Notes under the pieces: generated by a model
Databases searched by the model: none
What the model saw: only the letters and a program-made list of their open reading frames with translations
Told to the model about the DNA's origin: nothing
Part shown: piece by piece, positions 15,172 through 22,695 of the stretch
How positions within the stretch are numbered: position 1 is the stretch's first letter
Layout: each line of letters starts with the position of its first letter
Position numbers and translations under genes: made by a program
DNA from: an uncultured Caryophanales bacterium
GTDB taxonomy: Bacteria; Bacillota_I; Bacilli_A; RFN20; CAG-826
Assembly: GCA_946404585.1 (NCBI GenBank)
Contig: CAMJEC010000006.1
Span: forward strand, 1 to 24,067
Direction: 5' to 3'
Length of the DNA stretch: 24,067 nucleotides

Positions 15172-16221
15172 ATGAAAAATGTTAACGAAAATGCTTTATC
15201 CATATTAGATAAGGACTATCAAAGTTGGATAAAAGATCTTAAGACAAGATTTCAAAAGTCTCAAATCAAAGCAACAGTAAGTGTGAACTCTGCTCTATTA
15301 GAATTCTATTTTGAGTTAGGCAAGCAAATCTCACAAACATCATTCAAGGCTAAATACGGAGGGAAATTCTATAGTAAGTTAAGTCAAGATTTGACCTCTT
15401 CTCTTGAAAATGTACATGGCTTTTCACCAAGAAACCTCAGATATATAGAACAGTTTTATATTTTATATAATGGTAAGGTTCAAATTTTGCCACAACTTGT
15501 GGCACAATTAACCTCTATTCCATGGGCGCATCATCGTTATATTATGGATAAATGCAAAGATGTTGATGAGGCTTTGTTCTATGTTTTTAAAACAATCGAA
15601 AACAATTGGTCGCGTTCTGTTCTTTTGAATTTCCTTGATTCCAATCTTTATAAAAGAGAAGGAAAGGCCATTAATAACTTTAAAGCTACTCTTCCTGAGG
15701 CCGGAAGCGATTTGGCTAATCAATTAACCAAAGATCCTTATTCTTTCAATTTCTTGTCGATTGATGAGAAATACAAAGAGAAGGATTTAAAGAAAGCACT
15801 CGTGGCAAACATTCAATCATTTTTACTTGAATTAGGAAATGGTTTTGCCTTCGTAGGAAACGAATATCGTCTGGAGGTTGGTGAAAGTGAATTATTTATT
15901 GACATGTTATTCTATAACATTCGTGTCCATGCATATGTAGTAATAGAAGTCAAAACTGGTAAGTTTAAGCCCGAATATTCTGGACAATTAGGAACATATG
16001 TTGTTGCAGTTGATCATCAACTACGTAGAGAAGGTGACAATAAGACGATTGGAATACTTGTTTGTAAAGACAAAGATAATGTCGTGGCTAATTATGCCTT
16101 AGAATCTTCTTCACAGCCTCTTGGTGTCTCTTCTTATGAATTATCAAAGCTTATTCCTGAGGACTTCAAAAGTAGCTTGCCCACTATTGAGGAAATCGAA
16201 AGAGAATTATCAAAAAAGTAA
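15172..16221 (+). CDS. DUF1016/YhcG-type PD-(D/E)XK nuclease
   Basis: 349 aa; AAAGGAGATA lies just before the ATG. The N-terminal half (about 15-165) is the DUF1016 helical domain, with NSALLEFYFELGKQIS and GFSPRNLRYIEQFY typical of the family. The C-terminal half is a PD-(D/E)XK nuclease-like domain: D244 in LFIDMLFYN, E259 and K261 in VIEVKTGKF, then YSGQLGTYVVAVD. Length and active-site residues look complete. YhcG-family proteins are presumed DNA nucleases and often sit in or near restriction-modification or mobile loci, but here no methylase or specificity gene is adjacent. The gene stands alone between a structured RNA and a tRNA cluster and ends at a strong terminator. No separate promoter is obvious, and its ribosome site is held in a hairpin. 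Confidence 0.88.
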   Translation: MKNVNENALSILDKDYQSWIKDLKTRFQKSQIKATVSVNSALLEFYFELGKQISQTSFKAKYGGKFYSKLSQDLTSSLENVHGFSPRNLRYIEQFYILYNGKVQILPQLVAQLTSIPWAHHRYIMDKCKDVDEALFYVFKTIENNWSRSVLLNFLDSNLYKREGKAINNFKATLPEAGSDLANQLTKDPYSFNFLSIDEKYKEKDLKKALVANIQSFLLELGNGFAFVGNEYRLEVGESELFIDMLFYNIRVHAYVVIEVKTGKFKPEYSGQLGTYVVAVDHQLRREGDNKTIGILVCKDKDNVVANYALESSSQPLGVSSYELSKLIPEDFKSSLPTIEEIERELSKK

Positions 16222-16226
16222 ATTAA

Positions 16227-16250
16227 AACCCCTCATCAATTTGAGGGGTT
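16227..16250. terminator. Bidirectional terminator after the nuclease and tRNA genes
   Basis: A perfect 9-bp stem (16227-16235 with 16242-16250) has a 6-nt loop. On the plus strand it is followed by TATCTTTCTT, and on the minus strand by TTAATTTAC after the TT of the stem. It can end both the nuclease mRNA and the oppositely directed tRNA transcript. Confidence 0.85.
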
Positions 16251-16262
16251 ATCTTTCTTGTT

Positions 16263-16339
16263 TGGTCGGGACGACAGGATTTGAACCTGCGGCCTTCAGT
16301 TCCCAAAACTGACGCGATACCAAGCTACGCTACGTCCCG
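16263..16339 (-). tRNA. tRNA-Pro (anticodon TGG)
   Basis: 77 nt including an encoded CCA. The acceptor stem CGGGACG/CGTCCCG is perfect, the discriminator is A, the anticodon stem-loop is TCAGT-TTTGGGA-ACTGA with anticodon TGG and G37, and the T-arm GGTTCAAATCC is present. Last gene of a three-tRNA cluster. Confidence 0.95.
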
Positions 16340-16343
16340 ATTA

Positions 16344-16420
16344 TGGCGCGCCTCACAAGAATCGAACTCGTAACCTCCAGATTCGTAGTCTGACACTCTA
16401 TCCAGTTGAGCTAGAGGCGC
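16344..16420 (-). tRNA. tRNA-Arg (anticodon ACG)
   Basis: 77 nt with encoded CCA. The acceptor stem is GCGCCTC/GAGGCGC, the discriminator is G, and the anticodon stem-loop is TCAGA-CTACGAA-TCTGG with anticodon ACG. The T-loop is AGTTCGATTCT. A34 would normally be deaminated to inosine by TadA to read CGN codons. Middle gene of the cluster, only 4 nt before tRNA-Pro. Confidence 0.95.
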
Positions 16421-16466
16421 ATTTGATGCTGACAGTCATCTTATCCAGTATGACCTAGAAATAAGA

Positions 16467-16542
16467 TGGAGGTTCCTACCGGATTCGAACCGATGATCAT
16501 TGAGTTGCAGTCAATTGCCTTACCAGACTTGGCTAAGGAACC
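16467..16542 (-). tRNA. tRNA-Cys (anticodon GCA)
   Basis: 76 nt with encoded CCA. The acceptor stem is GGTTCCT/AGGAACC, the discriminator is U as expected for Cys, and the anticodon stem-loop is ATTGA-CTGCAAC-TCAAT with anticodon GCA. First gene of the cluster, separated by 46 nt from tRNA-Arg. Confidence 0.95.
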
Positions 16543-16560
16543 ATTCTTGCAGCGTTATGA

Positions 16561-16590
16561 ATTATAGCACTGCAATAATCTTACTATCAA
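16561..16590 (-). promoter_or_regulatory. Promoter of the tRNA cluster
   Basis: On the minus strand there is a -35 box TTGATA (16585-16590), an 18-nt spacer and a perfect -10 TATAAT (16561-16566) preceded by TGC (extended -10). It lies about 18 nt before tRNA-Cys. Confidence 0.75.
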
Positions 16591-16624
16591 GCACAAAAAT
16601 ATGTTTTTGAAATTTTATTTAAAA

Positions 16625-17944
16625 TTAAGCCGATTTAACTCTTGCCCACATTTCGCCGACTTCTTTTTGTTGAGAACCGAAATCGTTCATCATGCAGCAT
16701 TTCTTTAAAACTTCTTCTGTTGGGTATTGAGCGTCAAATTGACGGCCTCTTTCACTTGTTGGGATGGAGATTGTTGCACCACCTTCAACTTCACCGAAAT
16801 AGAAGCTTAAGTCGACTTCGTATGTGTCTTCTTCATCTTCTTCAGCAGCATACCAATCATTAACTAATTCCCACATGGCATCACCAACGATTGGAGAAGT
16901 ATAACCAACGGAATCCATGATTAATGCGGCGTTTTCAGGATCGCAAACGAAGTTAACGAATTCTTCGGCTAATTCTTTGTTGCCATTCTTTGGAATGGAC
17001 CAACCATCGAACCAGACGTTGCTGCCTTCTTTTGGAAGAGCATAGTTTAAGCGAGCTGGCTTTTTGAGTTCTTCAGCAGAATCCATAGCGAAGATGGCAT
17101 CACCACTCCAGGCTAAGTTAGCGCTATAAACGCCTTTAACGATATCTTCTTTACCAGCATCAACTTCGAATTTGTTAACTGTTGATTTTTTAGCTTCGAT
17201 TAATGCATCGCCAACCTTTTTAATTGTTTCGCTATCGCATCTATTGAAAATAGCGGTTAATTTAGCGTTGTATTCTGGATCGTTTTCATCTAGTGCAGCA
17301 ATTTCATCTTTGTAGATGTGGAAGATGCCTGTAACATATGTATCACGCATTGAATCTTTTAAAGAGAATTGATTGCTGAATTTGCTTTCTTTGTTCCATA
17401 AGCATTCCCATGTACCAACTTCTTCAGCGGTGAAGTATTCTGGATTATATGTGAAGCCCATTGTACCCCAGAAATAAGGAACAGCATATGTTAACAAAGA
17501 GTTGTTATCGTTTAATTTAACTGATGTGAATTTTTCTTTGATAAATTGTGAGCCATAATCTTCAAAATTCTTTAAAGATTCACCGTATTTACCATCAGCT
17601 TCATTGTATGAGAATTTTTGAAGCATACCTTCATTGGCCATTTTTTGGATCATGTAGTCAGATGGGCAAATTAAGTCTGGTTTGATTGAACCTTCTTTGA
17701 TTTGTGTGTACATGATTTCGTTTGTGGCGAATGTACGGTAGTCAACTTTAAGAACTAAGCCGGTTTTTTCTTTGTAATATTGTTCAAAGGCTTTGATTGT
17801 CTTTGGATTTTCATCATCGCCTTCGAAGATGTAGTCGGCCCAGTTATAAATGATGAGTTTGACATCATATTTTGGGGCGCAGCCGACTAAACTACCCATG
17901 GCCATTGCAGGAATGGCAAACATTAATAATCTCTTTGTTTTCAT
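16625..17944 (-). CDS. potD: Spermidine/putrescine-binding lipoprotein PotD
   Basis: 439 aa. The lipoprotein signal peptide ends with the lipobox LVGC (Cys22), so the mature protein is anchored to the outer face of the membrane. The solute-binding domain starts KLIIYNWADYI, the classic N-terminal strand of PotD/PotF proteins, continues with PDLICPSDYMIQKM, and includes the later conserved WFDGWSIPKNG. It should capture spermidine or putrescine and deliver it to PotBC. The ATG lies 1 nt after the potC stop, and AAGGAG (inside the end of potC) is 9 nt upstream, so the genes are tightly coupled. It is the last gene of the potABCD operon. The mature protein is longer than typical (about 350 residues). 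No strong terminator is visible before the tRNA promoter. Confidence 0.93.
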   Translation of the reverse strand: MKTKRLLMFAIPAMAMGSLVGCAPKYDVKLIIYNWADYIFEGDDENPKTIKAFEQYYKEKTGLVLKVDYRTFATNEIMYTQIKEGSIKPDLICPSDYMIQKMANEGMLQKFSYNEADGKYGESLKNFEDYGSQFIKEKFTSVKLNDNNSLLTYAVPYFWGTMGFTYNPEYFTAEEVGTWECLWNKESKFSNQFSLKDSMRDTYVTGIFHIYKDEIAALDENDPEYNAKLTAIFNRCDSETIKKVGDALIEAKKSTVNKFEVDAGKEDIVKGVYSANLAWSGDAIFAMDSAEELKKPARLNYALPKEGSNVWFDGWSIPKNGNKELAEEFVNFVCDPENAALIMDSVGYTSPIVGDAMWELVNDWYAAEEDEEDTYEVDLSFYFGEVEGGATISIPTSERGRQFDAQYPTEEVLKKCCMMNDFGSQQKEVGEMWARVKSA

Positions 17945-17945
17945 T

Positions 17946-18863
17946 TTATTTTTCTCCTTTTAATAATTTCCTTTCTTTTTTCGCATCCACGACACTCTTT
18001 ATGTACATGCCAATCATTACTAATAAGATTAGGCCGAACATAATCGCGGTAAATGGACGAATTTCCTTAGGAACACTACTTCTTTTAATACGTTCATCAA
18101 TCAAGGTTGAGATGGTTTGGAATTGTTCTTCTTCACCCATCACGACGATGTTAGCTGGCTTTGTAAAGGCTGTAATAACAAAGTCGTCCAATGATAACGT
18201 AATTGATAATAAGAATCCGGATAGAATGCCAGGCATAATATCAGGGATTACTACCTTGAACAACGCACGTGTCTGAGTGGCTCCTAAGTCCATCGCTGCT
18301 TCATATAGCGATGGGTCCATTTGTTCTAGTTTCGGTAAAACTGATAGAACAACATATGGCAAAGCAAGTATCACGTGACCTGCTATCAAGGTAAATAATG
18401 AAGTTTGTAGTTTCAAAATTGAAACAAATAAAACTAACAATGAGAACGCTGTAACGATTTCAGCGTTAACAATTGGAATTTGATTCATGAACTGTAATGC
18501 ATTCTTCCAGAGTTTGTTGCGAGTATAGAAGATGCCAATGGCGCCTAATGTACCGAGTAGAACCGCAATAATCGTAGAAGCAATGGCCACGATAGCAGTA
18601 TTACGAGCGGCTCCCAAGAGTTCAAGGCCATCAGCTTCGGTAAATAAGCTGACATAGATATCTAAGCCAGTATTACCCCACTCGCCCATAACTTTAGAAT
18701 CAGTAAATGAATAAATAGAGATATACACTAATGGCGCATAGACCAAAGCGAGCATCACGAAGATAAAGACTTTGGTGACATGCTTCCAAATGGCAGCTCT
18801 AATTCTCTTCGCCTTCAAAGCGCGGTTAGTTTCTTCGACAGAAAGAGGTCTTGTGTTTACCAT
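17946..18863 (-). CDS. potC: Spermidine/putrescine ABC permease PotC
   Basis: 305 aa with about six membrane helices: about 30-52, 86-112, 130-150, 153-178, 208-228 and 272-292. The permease EAA loop is at about 188-214 (YEAAMDLGATQTRALFKVVI), the contact for PotA. A basic N-terminal extension of some 25 residues precedes the first helix. The gene overlaps the end of potB by 7 nt and is followed by potD after 1 nt. It forms the channel with PotB. In this family PotC and PotB are both needed for polyamine uptake. Confidence 0.92.
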   Translation of the reverse strand: MVNTRPLSVEETNRALKAKRIRAAIWKHVTKVFIFVMLALVYAPLVYISIYSFTDSKVMGEWGNTGLDIYVSLFTEADGLELLGAARNTAIVAIASTIIAVLLGTLGAIGIFYTRNKLWKNALQFMNQIPIVNAEIVTAFSLLVLFVSILKLQTSLFTLIAGHVILALPYVVLSVLPKLEQMDPSLYEAAMDLGATQTRALFKVVIPDIMPGILSGFLLSITLSLDDFVITAFTKPANIVVMGEEEQFQTISTLIDERIKRSSVPKEIRPFTAIMFGLILLVMIGMYIKSVVDAKKERKLLKGEK

Positions 18864-19699
18864 ATTCCCACCTTTCTATCTTCATCTTTTTTGGTGAAGA
18901 ATTTTTCAACTACTAAAGAGATACCGATAATGAATAACATCACTAATGACAAAATGGATGCGGCATTTTTATCGTGAATTGTGTTGACGTAGCTTTCGAT
19001 TAATGTGCCGATAATGGAGACTTTGCCGTTACCCATTTGTTCGGCGACGACATAAGAAGACATTGTTGGCATGAATGTCATTGTAGCAGCAGAAATAATA
19101 CCGGGAACTGTCATTGGTAAAATGACTTTGAAGAACACTATGAATGGATTAGCGCCTAAGTCCGCAGCAGCTTCAATTTGGTTTTTATCCATTTTTAGCA
19201 TTTGGTTATATAAAGGCAAGATTGCGAATGGCAAATAGTCATAAACCATACCAACAACCGTGCCAGCGACTGGATATTTAGCGGTTAATTGGAAATTGAA
19301 TAAATTTTCAAACATCTCATTAACCATATCTCTTAAGGCCATTGTTCTAACAACAAAGTTGACCCACATTGGGAGAACAAAGAAATAGACTAAAATCTTA
19401 TTCTTGTTAAACTTCTTGTTGCTTAAGATAAAGGCAATTGGGTAAGCAATTAGAATGCAGATGATTGTTGTCAATATAGCAATTTCAAAAGTTAAACCTA
19501 TGGTTTTCCATTTATCGCCAGCAGTGAAAATGAGTCTCCAGTTGTCAAAATAGAAATGACCTTGGTCATCAGTGAGAGAGAAATAAACGATTAGGAAAAG
19601 AGGCACTACCACGAAGAATACCATAAACACAAAAAATGGTATGCTCAAGCTAGCGCGGAAGTTGAACCTAGAACGTTGACGACGAGCAACTTCTTCCAT
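18857..19699 (-). CDS. potB: Spermidine/putrescine ABC permease PotB
   Basis: 280 aa with six predicted membrane helices: about 20-41, 70-93, 102-120, 148-166, 196-215 and 246-266. The EAA loop is at about 176-200 (IEAAADLGANPFIVFFKVIL). The start codon lies 2 nt after the potA stop, and the 3' end overlaps potC by 7 nt, so all pot genes are co-transcribed and translationally coupled. It pairs with PotC in the membrane. Its size is normal for the family. Confidence 0.92.
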   Translation of the reverse strand: MEEVARRQRSRFNFRASLSIPFFVFMVFFVVVPLFLIVYFSLTDDQGHFYFDNWRLIFTAGDKWKTIGLTFEIAILTTIICILIAYPIAFILSNKKFNKNKILVYFFVLPMWVNFVVRTMALRDMVNEMFENLFNFQLTAKYPVAGTVVGMVYDYLPFAILPLYNQMLKMDKNQIEAAADLGANPFIVFFKVILPMTVPGIISAATMTFMPTMSSYVVAEQMGNGKVSIIGTLIESYVNTIHDKNAASILSLVMLFIIGISLVVEKFFTKKDEDRKVGIW

Positions 19700-19701
19700 T
19701 G

Positions 19702-21213
19702 TTATTTCTTGGCTCCTTTACGTGATAAGTGAATTTGTGATTTATCAATAATGACGGAAACTTCATCATTTTCGTTCCATAAATCTGGTGTGTTTAAGAC
19801 AAAGTCTTCTTCATCATCAGTTCTAACGATGATTTCATAGTGGTCGCCTAAATAGATTAAGGAAATGATGTGACCATGGATATCGCTGGCTTCTGGATCA
19901 TCACTAATGGTGATAGCTTCGAATGGCACTTCGACATTGATTTCCATATCAACGACATCAATTTCATTGCCCTTATCATCGATAAGAACTTCGTTTTCAT
20001 CGATTTTAGCGCCTGGGAATAATGGTAAGACATCAACGTCGAATTCAGCATTAGCGAATTCAACTTTGTAATCTTTTGTAATGTAGCCATCATAGAAGTT
20101 ACTAACGAATGGCTTTTTCATAATTTGAATATTGACTGGTTCAACATTTAAACCGACTTTGATACCTTCATCTAATTCAGCAGTTGATTGAACAATAACT
20201 TCAGATTTGCCGACGTTAATGATGTATTCATAGTGCATACCTTTGAAGATTTTACTAGTAACAACACCATCAACAACACCACTACCGGCTTTGCCTAAGA
20301 TGAAGTCTTCTGGTCTGACGACAACGTCGACTTTTTCGTTAACTGGGAATTTACCAAAGTCAACTGGGTCTGCGTCCCAATATTTATTTAAGAATCTAAC
20401 CTTGTTATCTTTGGCCATTGTGCCGGTATAGATGTTAGATTCACCTATGAAGTCTGCGACGAAAGCGTTATTTGGTTCATCATAGATTTCTTTTGGTTTA
20501 CCAACTTGTTGGATTTCACCGTCATTCATAACAACGATGGTATCAGACATTGTTAAAGCTTCTTCTTGGTCATGGGTGACGTAGATAAAGGTAATGCCTA
20601 ACTTTTTATGCATGGCCTTTAATTCAAGCTGCATTTCTTTACGCATCTTGAGGTCAAGGGCGCCTAATGGTTCGTCTAATAATAAGATTTCTGGTTCATT
20701 AACAATCGCTCTTGCAATAGCAATACGTTGTTGTTGACCACCACTTAATGTAGAGATATCTCTTTTTTCAAATCCTTCAAGGTCAACGACCTTTAACGCT
20801 CTTTCGACTTTTTCTTTGATTTCCGCTTTGGTTAAGTGGCGGAACTTTGTCACTGGATTGCCTTTTTTATCCACTGTTTCATAAGGAATCTTTTTAAGCT
20901 TTAAACCAAAAGCAATATTGTTATAGATGTTTAAATGCGCGAATAAGGCATATCTTTGGAAAACGGTGTTGATAGGTCTTTTATATGGAGGTAATAAAGA
21001 AATGTCTTGTCCGTTTAATAAAATGACACCACTTGTTGGAAGCTCAAAACCAGCGATCATTCTTAATGTTGTAGTCTTACCACAACCAGAAGGTCCTAAG
21101 AAGGTCACGAACTCACCTTTTGTGATATCGAGATTGAAGTTATCGACGACTGTTGTGCCATCAAAAACCTTGGTGACACCTTGTAGTGAAATAATGATAT
21201 TTTCTTTATCCAT
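19702..21213 (-). CDS. potA: Spermidine/putrescine ABC transporter ATPase PotA, extended form
   Basis: 503 aa, against about 380 for E. coli PotA. All ATPase motifs are intact: Walker A GPSGCGKT (40-47), Q-loop Q86, signature LSGGQQQR (156-163), Walker B ILLLDE (176-181) and H-loop H214. An insert at about 110-130 (YETVDKKGNPVTKFRHLTKA) follows the Q-loop region. The C-terminal half has TOBE-like segments, with about 100 extra, very acidic residues between them (about 375-450), including EFDVDVLPLFPGAKIDENEV. First gene of potABCD, with AGGTGGGG upstream of the ATG. The extra segment may be a regulatory addition, but I know no function for it. Confidence 0.93.
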   Translation of the reverse strand: MDKENIIISLQGVTKVFDGTTVVDNFNLDITKGEFVTFLGPSGCGKTTTLRMIAGFELPTSGVILLNGQDISLLPPYKRPINTVFQRYALFAHLNIYNNIAFGLKLKKIPYETVDKKGNPVTKFRHLTKAEIKEKVERALKVVDLEGFEKRDISTLSGGQQQRIAIARAIVNEPEILLLDEPLGALDLKMRKEMQLELKAMHKKLGITFIYVTHDQEEALTMSDTIVVMNDGEIQQVGKPKEIYDEPNNAFVADFIGESNIYTGTMAKDNKVRFLNKYWDADPVDFGKFPVNEKVDVVVRPEDFILGKAGSGVVDGVVTSKIFKGMHYEYIINVGKSEVIVQSTAELDEGIKVGLNVEPVNIQIMKKPFVSNFYDGYITKDYKVEFANAEFDVDVLPLFPGAKIDENEVLIDDKGNEIDVVDMEINVEVPFEAITISDDPEASDIHGHIISLIYLGDHYEIIVRTDDEEDFVLNTPDLWNENDEVSVIIDKSQIHLSRKGAKK

Positions 21214-21233
21214 ATTCTCCCCACCTTTTCCTA

Positions 21234-21260
21234 CGTGAATTTTTATTCAAAAAAATCACG
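21234..21260 (-). promoter_or_regulatory. Short inverted repeat in the potABCD leader
   Basis: CGTGA (21234-21238) and TCACG (21256-21260) are complementary. Beyond one T-T mismatch they extend into five A-T pairs. The repeat sits between the predicted promoter and the potA ribosome site. It could be an operator or a weak leader hairpin. Confidence 0.3.
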
Positions 21261-21269
21261 CAAAAAATA

Positions 21270-21298
21270 TATATAAAATTGAACAAAAAAACAAACAA
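21270..21298 (-). promoter_or_regulatory. Possible promoter of potABCD
   Basis: On the minus strand TTGTTT (21293-21298), a 17-nt spacer and TATATA (21270-21275) make a moderate sigma-A match. The surrounding DNA is so AT-rich that chance matches are likely. Confidence 0.35.
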
Positions 21299-21386
21299 TT
21301 TTTTTAAAAATTTTTTTGAGGGGGGTTTTTGAAAACGCCATTTTTTAACTTTTGTTAGATATTATCTATACTTTTTGTATTTTGAC

Positions 21387-21556
21387 TTTTTCAAATTTTT
21401 GTTTAGTTTTTCTAGCGATTTTTCACTCAATTTTTTTAGCAATTTTTTTGACGAGTTTTTTGAACGATTTTTTTGCTCATTTTTTGGGTCGATTTTTTGA
21501 GTGGTTTTTGAGGGTTAATTTTTGGGGTATTTTTGGACCTATTTTTTGAGTTTTTT
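21387..21556. repeat. Degenerate 12-bp T-tract array in the divergent intergenic region
   Basis: About 14 runs of five to seven T (plus strand) alternate with mixed 4-9 nt spacers. In the central part the start-to-start distances are 12, 12, 13, 12, 12, 13, 12, 14, 11 and 12 nt. Spacers differ, so it is not a recent exact repeat. The array fills most of the 396-bp gap between potA and the divergent lipoprotein gene. The plus frame 21352-21549 stays open only because the period is four codons. No ribosome site precedes it. Confidence 0.7.
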
Positions 21557-21569
21557 CTCACACATACGC

Positions 21570-21598
21570 TTGCACGCATTATCTTCTTTTTTTATAAT
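21570..21598 (+). promoter_or_regulatory. Promoter of the thioredoxin-like lipoprotein gene
   Basis: A -35-like TTGCAC (21570-21575), a 17-nt spacer and a perfect -10 TATAAT (21593-21598). The -10 ends only 11 nt before the ATG at 21610, so transcription should begin about 3-5 nt before the start codon. Confidence 0.6.
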
Positions 21599-21609
21599 TT
21601 GTTTTAGCT

Positions 21610-22695
21610 ATGAAAAAAATATTGTTACTACCCCTACTCGTCTTACCATTACTTACCGGCTGTGATGGTAATAAAGAAGTAGAAAAATGTCGTCTTACCT
21701 TTGGCAGCAAAATGCAAGAAGGTAATAAAGATGCGATTAAAGAATTAAGCAATTCTGAACTGTTAGTTAAAACAAGAGACCAACAAGAAGTCTTCCTTTT
21801 AGCGGTCTATCAAGATCAATATAGTGAAGATTGTTTATGTTGGAAGACTTTTAAGGACGTTCTTAAAACATATTGCTATAAATATGATGGCTTAGTTTAT
21901 ACGTATAACGCTCATAATCAAGACGAGACTTTGTCTCATCTTAAAATAGAAAAACTCAATGAAAGCACTCCATACTTATATATCTTTAATGGTGAAAAAT
22001 TGGTTAAAAAGTTTTCGCACGCGAACAACAGACAAAGAAAAATCTTTGAAGACATAAGTGCGAAAGAGATGATGAATCAAGTCAACGAATATGTGGAACG
22101 TCCACTTCTATATTACGTGGATGAAGAAAACATTGTTGATGACACTATTCAAGTAGTGATGTTTATGAGAAGTGGCTGCAGTGATTGTAAATATACTTTA
22201 AGTGAAATTATACTACCCTACATTGATAATCATAATAATGTCTTAGATATCTGCTTATTTGATATGCAAAAGTATTATGATATGGCTAAGATTTACGAGG
22301 AAGAAAAAGAGACTTATCAAAATCTTAAAGATAAATATGGATTAAGTGAAAAAGAAGGTAATCCTTTTGGTTATCAGCAAGGCGTTGTACCCACCATTCA
22401 ATATCGTAAAAACGGTAAAATAGAAGCCGCTGCTATTTACTTTAATGATGTCGTTAGTAAGAAAGAGGACGGTAGTTACTTTATCTCTGATTCATTTTAT
22501 TCAGAAGAAAGAAAAGAAGCATTAAAAGATCAATATATCTTCCCAAATGTCATCAAAGGTATGACTTTGTCTGAAGGTGTTATTGAAGGAAATAATGGTA
22601 CATATCATTGGGCACAAGAGGCCGCAAATCGATACCATAAGCCAAATTTTGAAGCTTTCTTAGATTACTATGTTACTTTTGAAGTGGCTGCTTAA
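21610..22695 (+). CDS. Lipoprotein with two thioredoxin-like domains
   Basis: 361 aa. The lipoprotein signal peptide ends LLTGC (Cys18). The first thioredoxin-like unit (about 45-160) has C75-L-C77-W after a beta strand (EVFLLAVYQ) and a cis-proline-like STPYLYIFNG (P121). The second (about 175-345) has C190-S-D-C193 after VVMFMRSG and the cis-proline motif GVVPTIQYRKNG (P261). The second site looks catalytically complete (CxxC); the first has the unusual CxC. The protein is likely an extracellular thiol-disulfide oxidoreductase or redox sensor tethered to the membrane; its substrate is unknown. There is no Shine-Dalgarno site, and the promoter lies so close that the mRNA appears leaderless. 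The last 23 bp overlap the convergent metallo-hydrolase gene. Confidence 0.75.
   Translation: MKKILLLPLLVLPLLTGCDGNKEVEKCRLTFGSKMQEGNKDAIKELSNSELLVKTRDQQEVFLLAVYQDQYSEDCLCWKTFKDVLKTYCYKYDGLVYTYNAHNQDETLSHLKIEKLNESTPYLYIFNGEKLVKKFSHANNRQRKIFEDISAKEMMNQVNEYVERPLLYYVDEENIVDDTIQVVMFMRSGCSDCKYTLSEIILPYIDNHNNVLDICLFDMQKYYDMAKIYEEEKETYQNLKDKYGLSEKEGNPFGYQQGVVPTIQYRKNGKIEAAAIYFNDVVSKKEDGSYFISDSFYSEERKEALKDQYIFPNVIKGMTLSEGVIEGNNGTYHWAQEAANRYHKPNFEAFLDYYVTFEVAA

Noticed and set aside
16263..16542. The tRNA cluster as an attachment site of an integrated element
   Set aside because: No integrase and no repeat of a tRNA 3' end were found nearby.
21352..21549. An open plus-strand frame of 65 codons rich in Phe/Leu with a 4-residue repeat
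   Set aside because: It is a by-product of the 12-bp T-tract array. It starts at TTG, has no ribosome site and encodes an implausibly Phe-rich chain.
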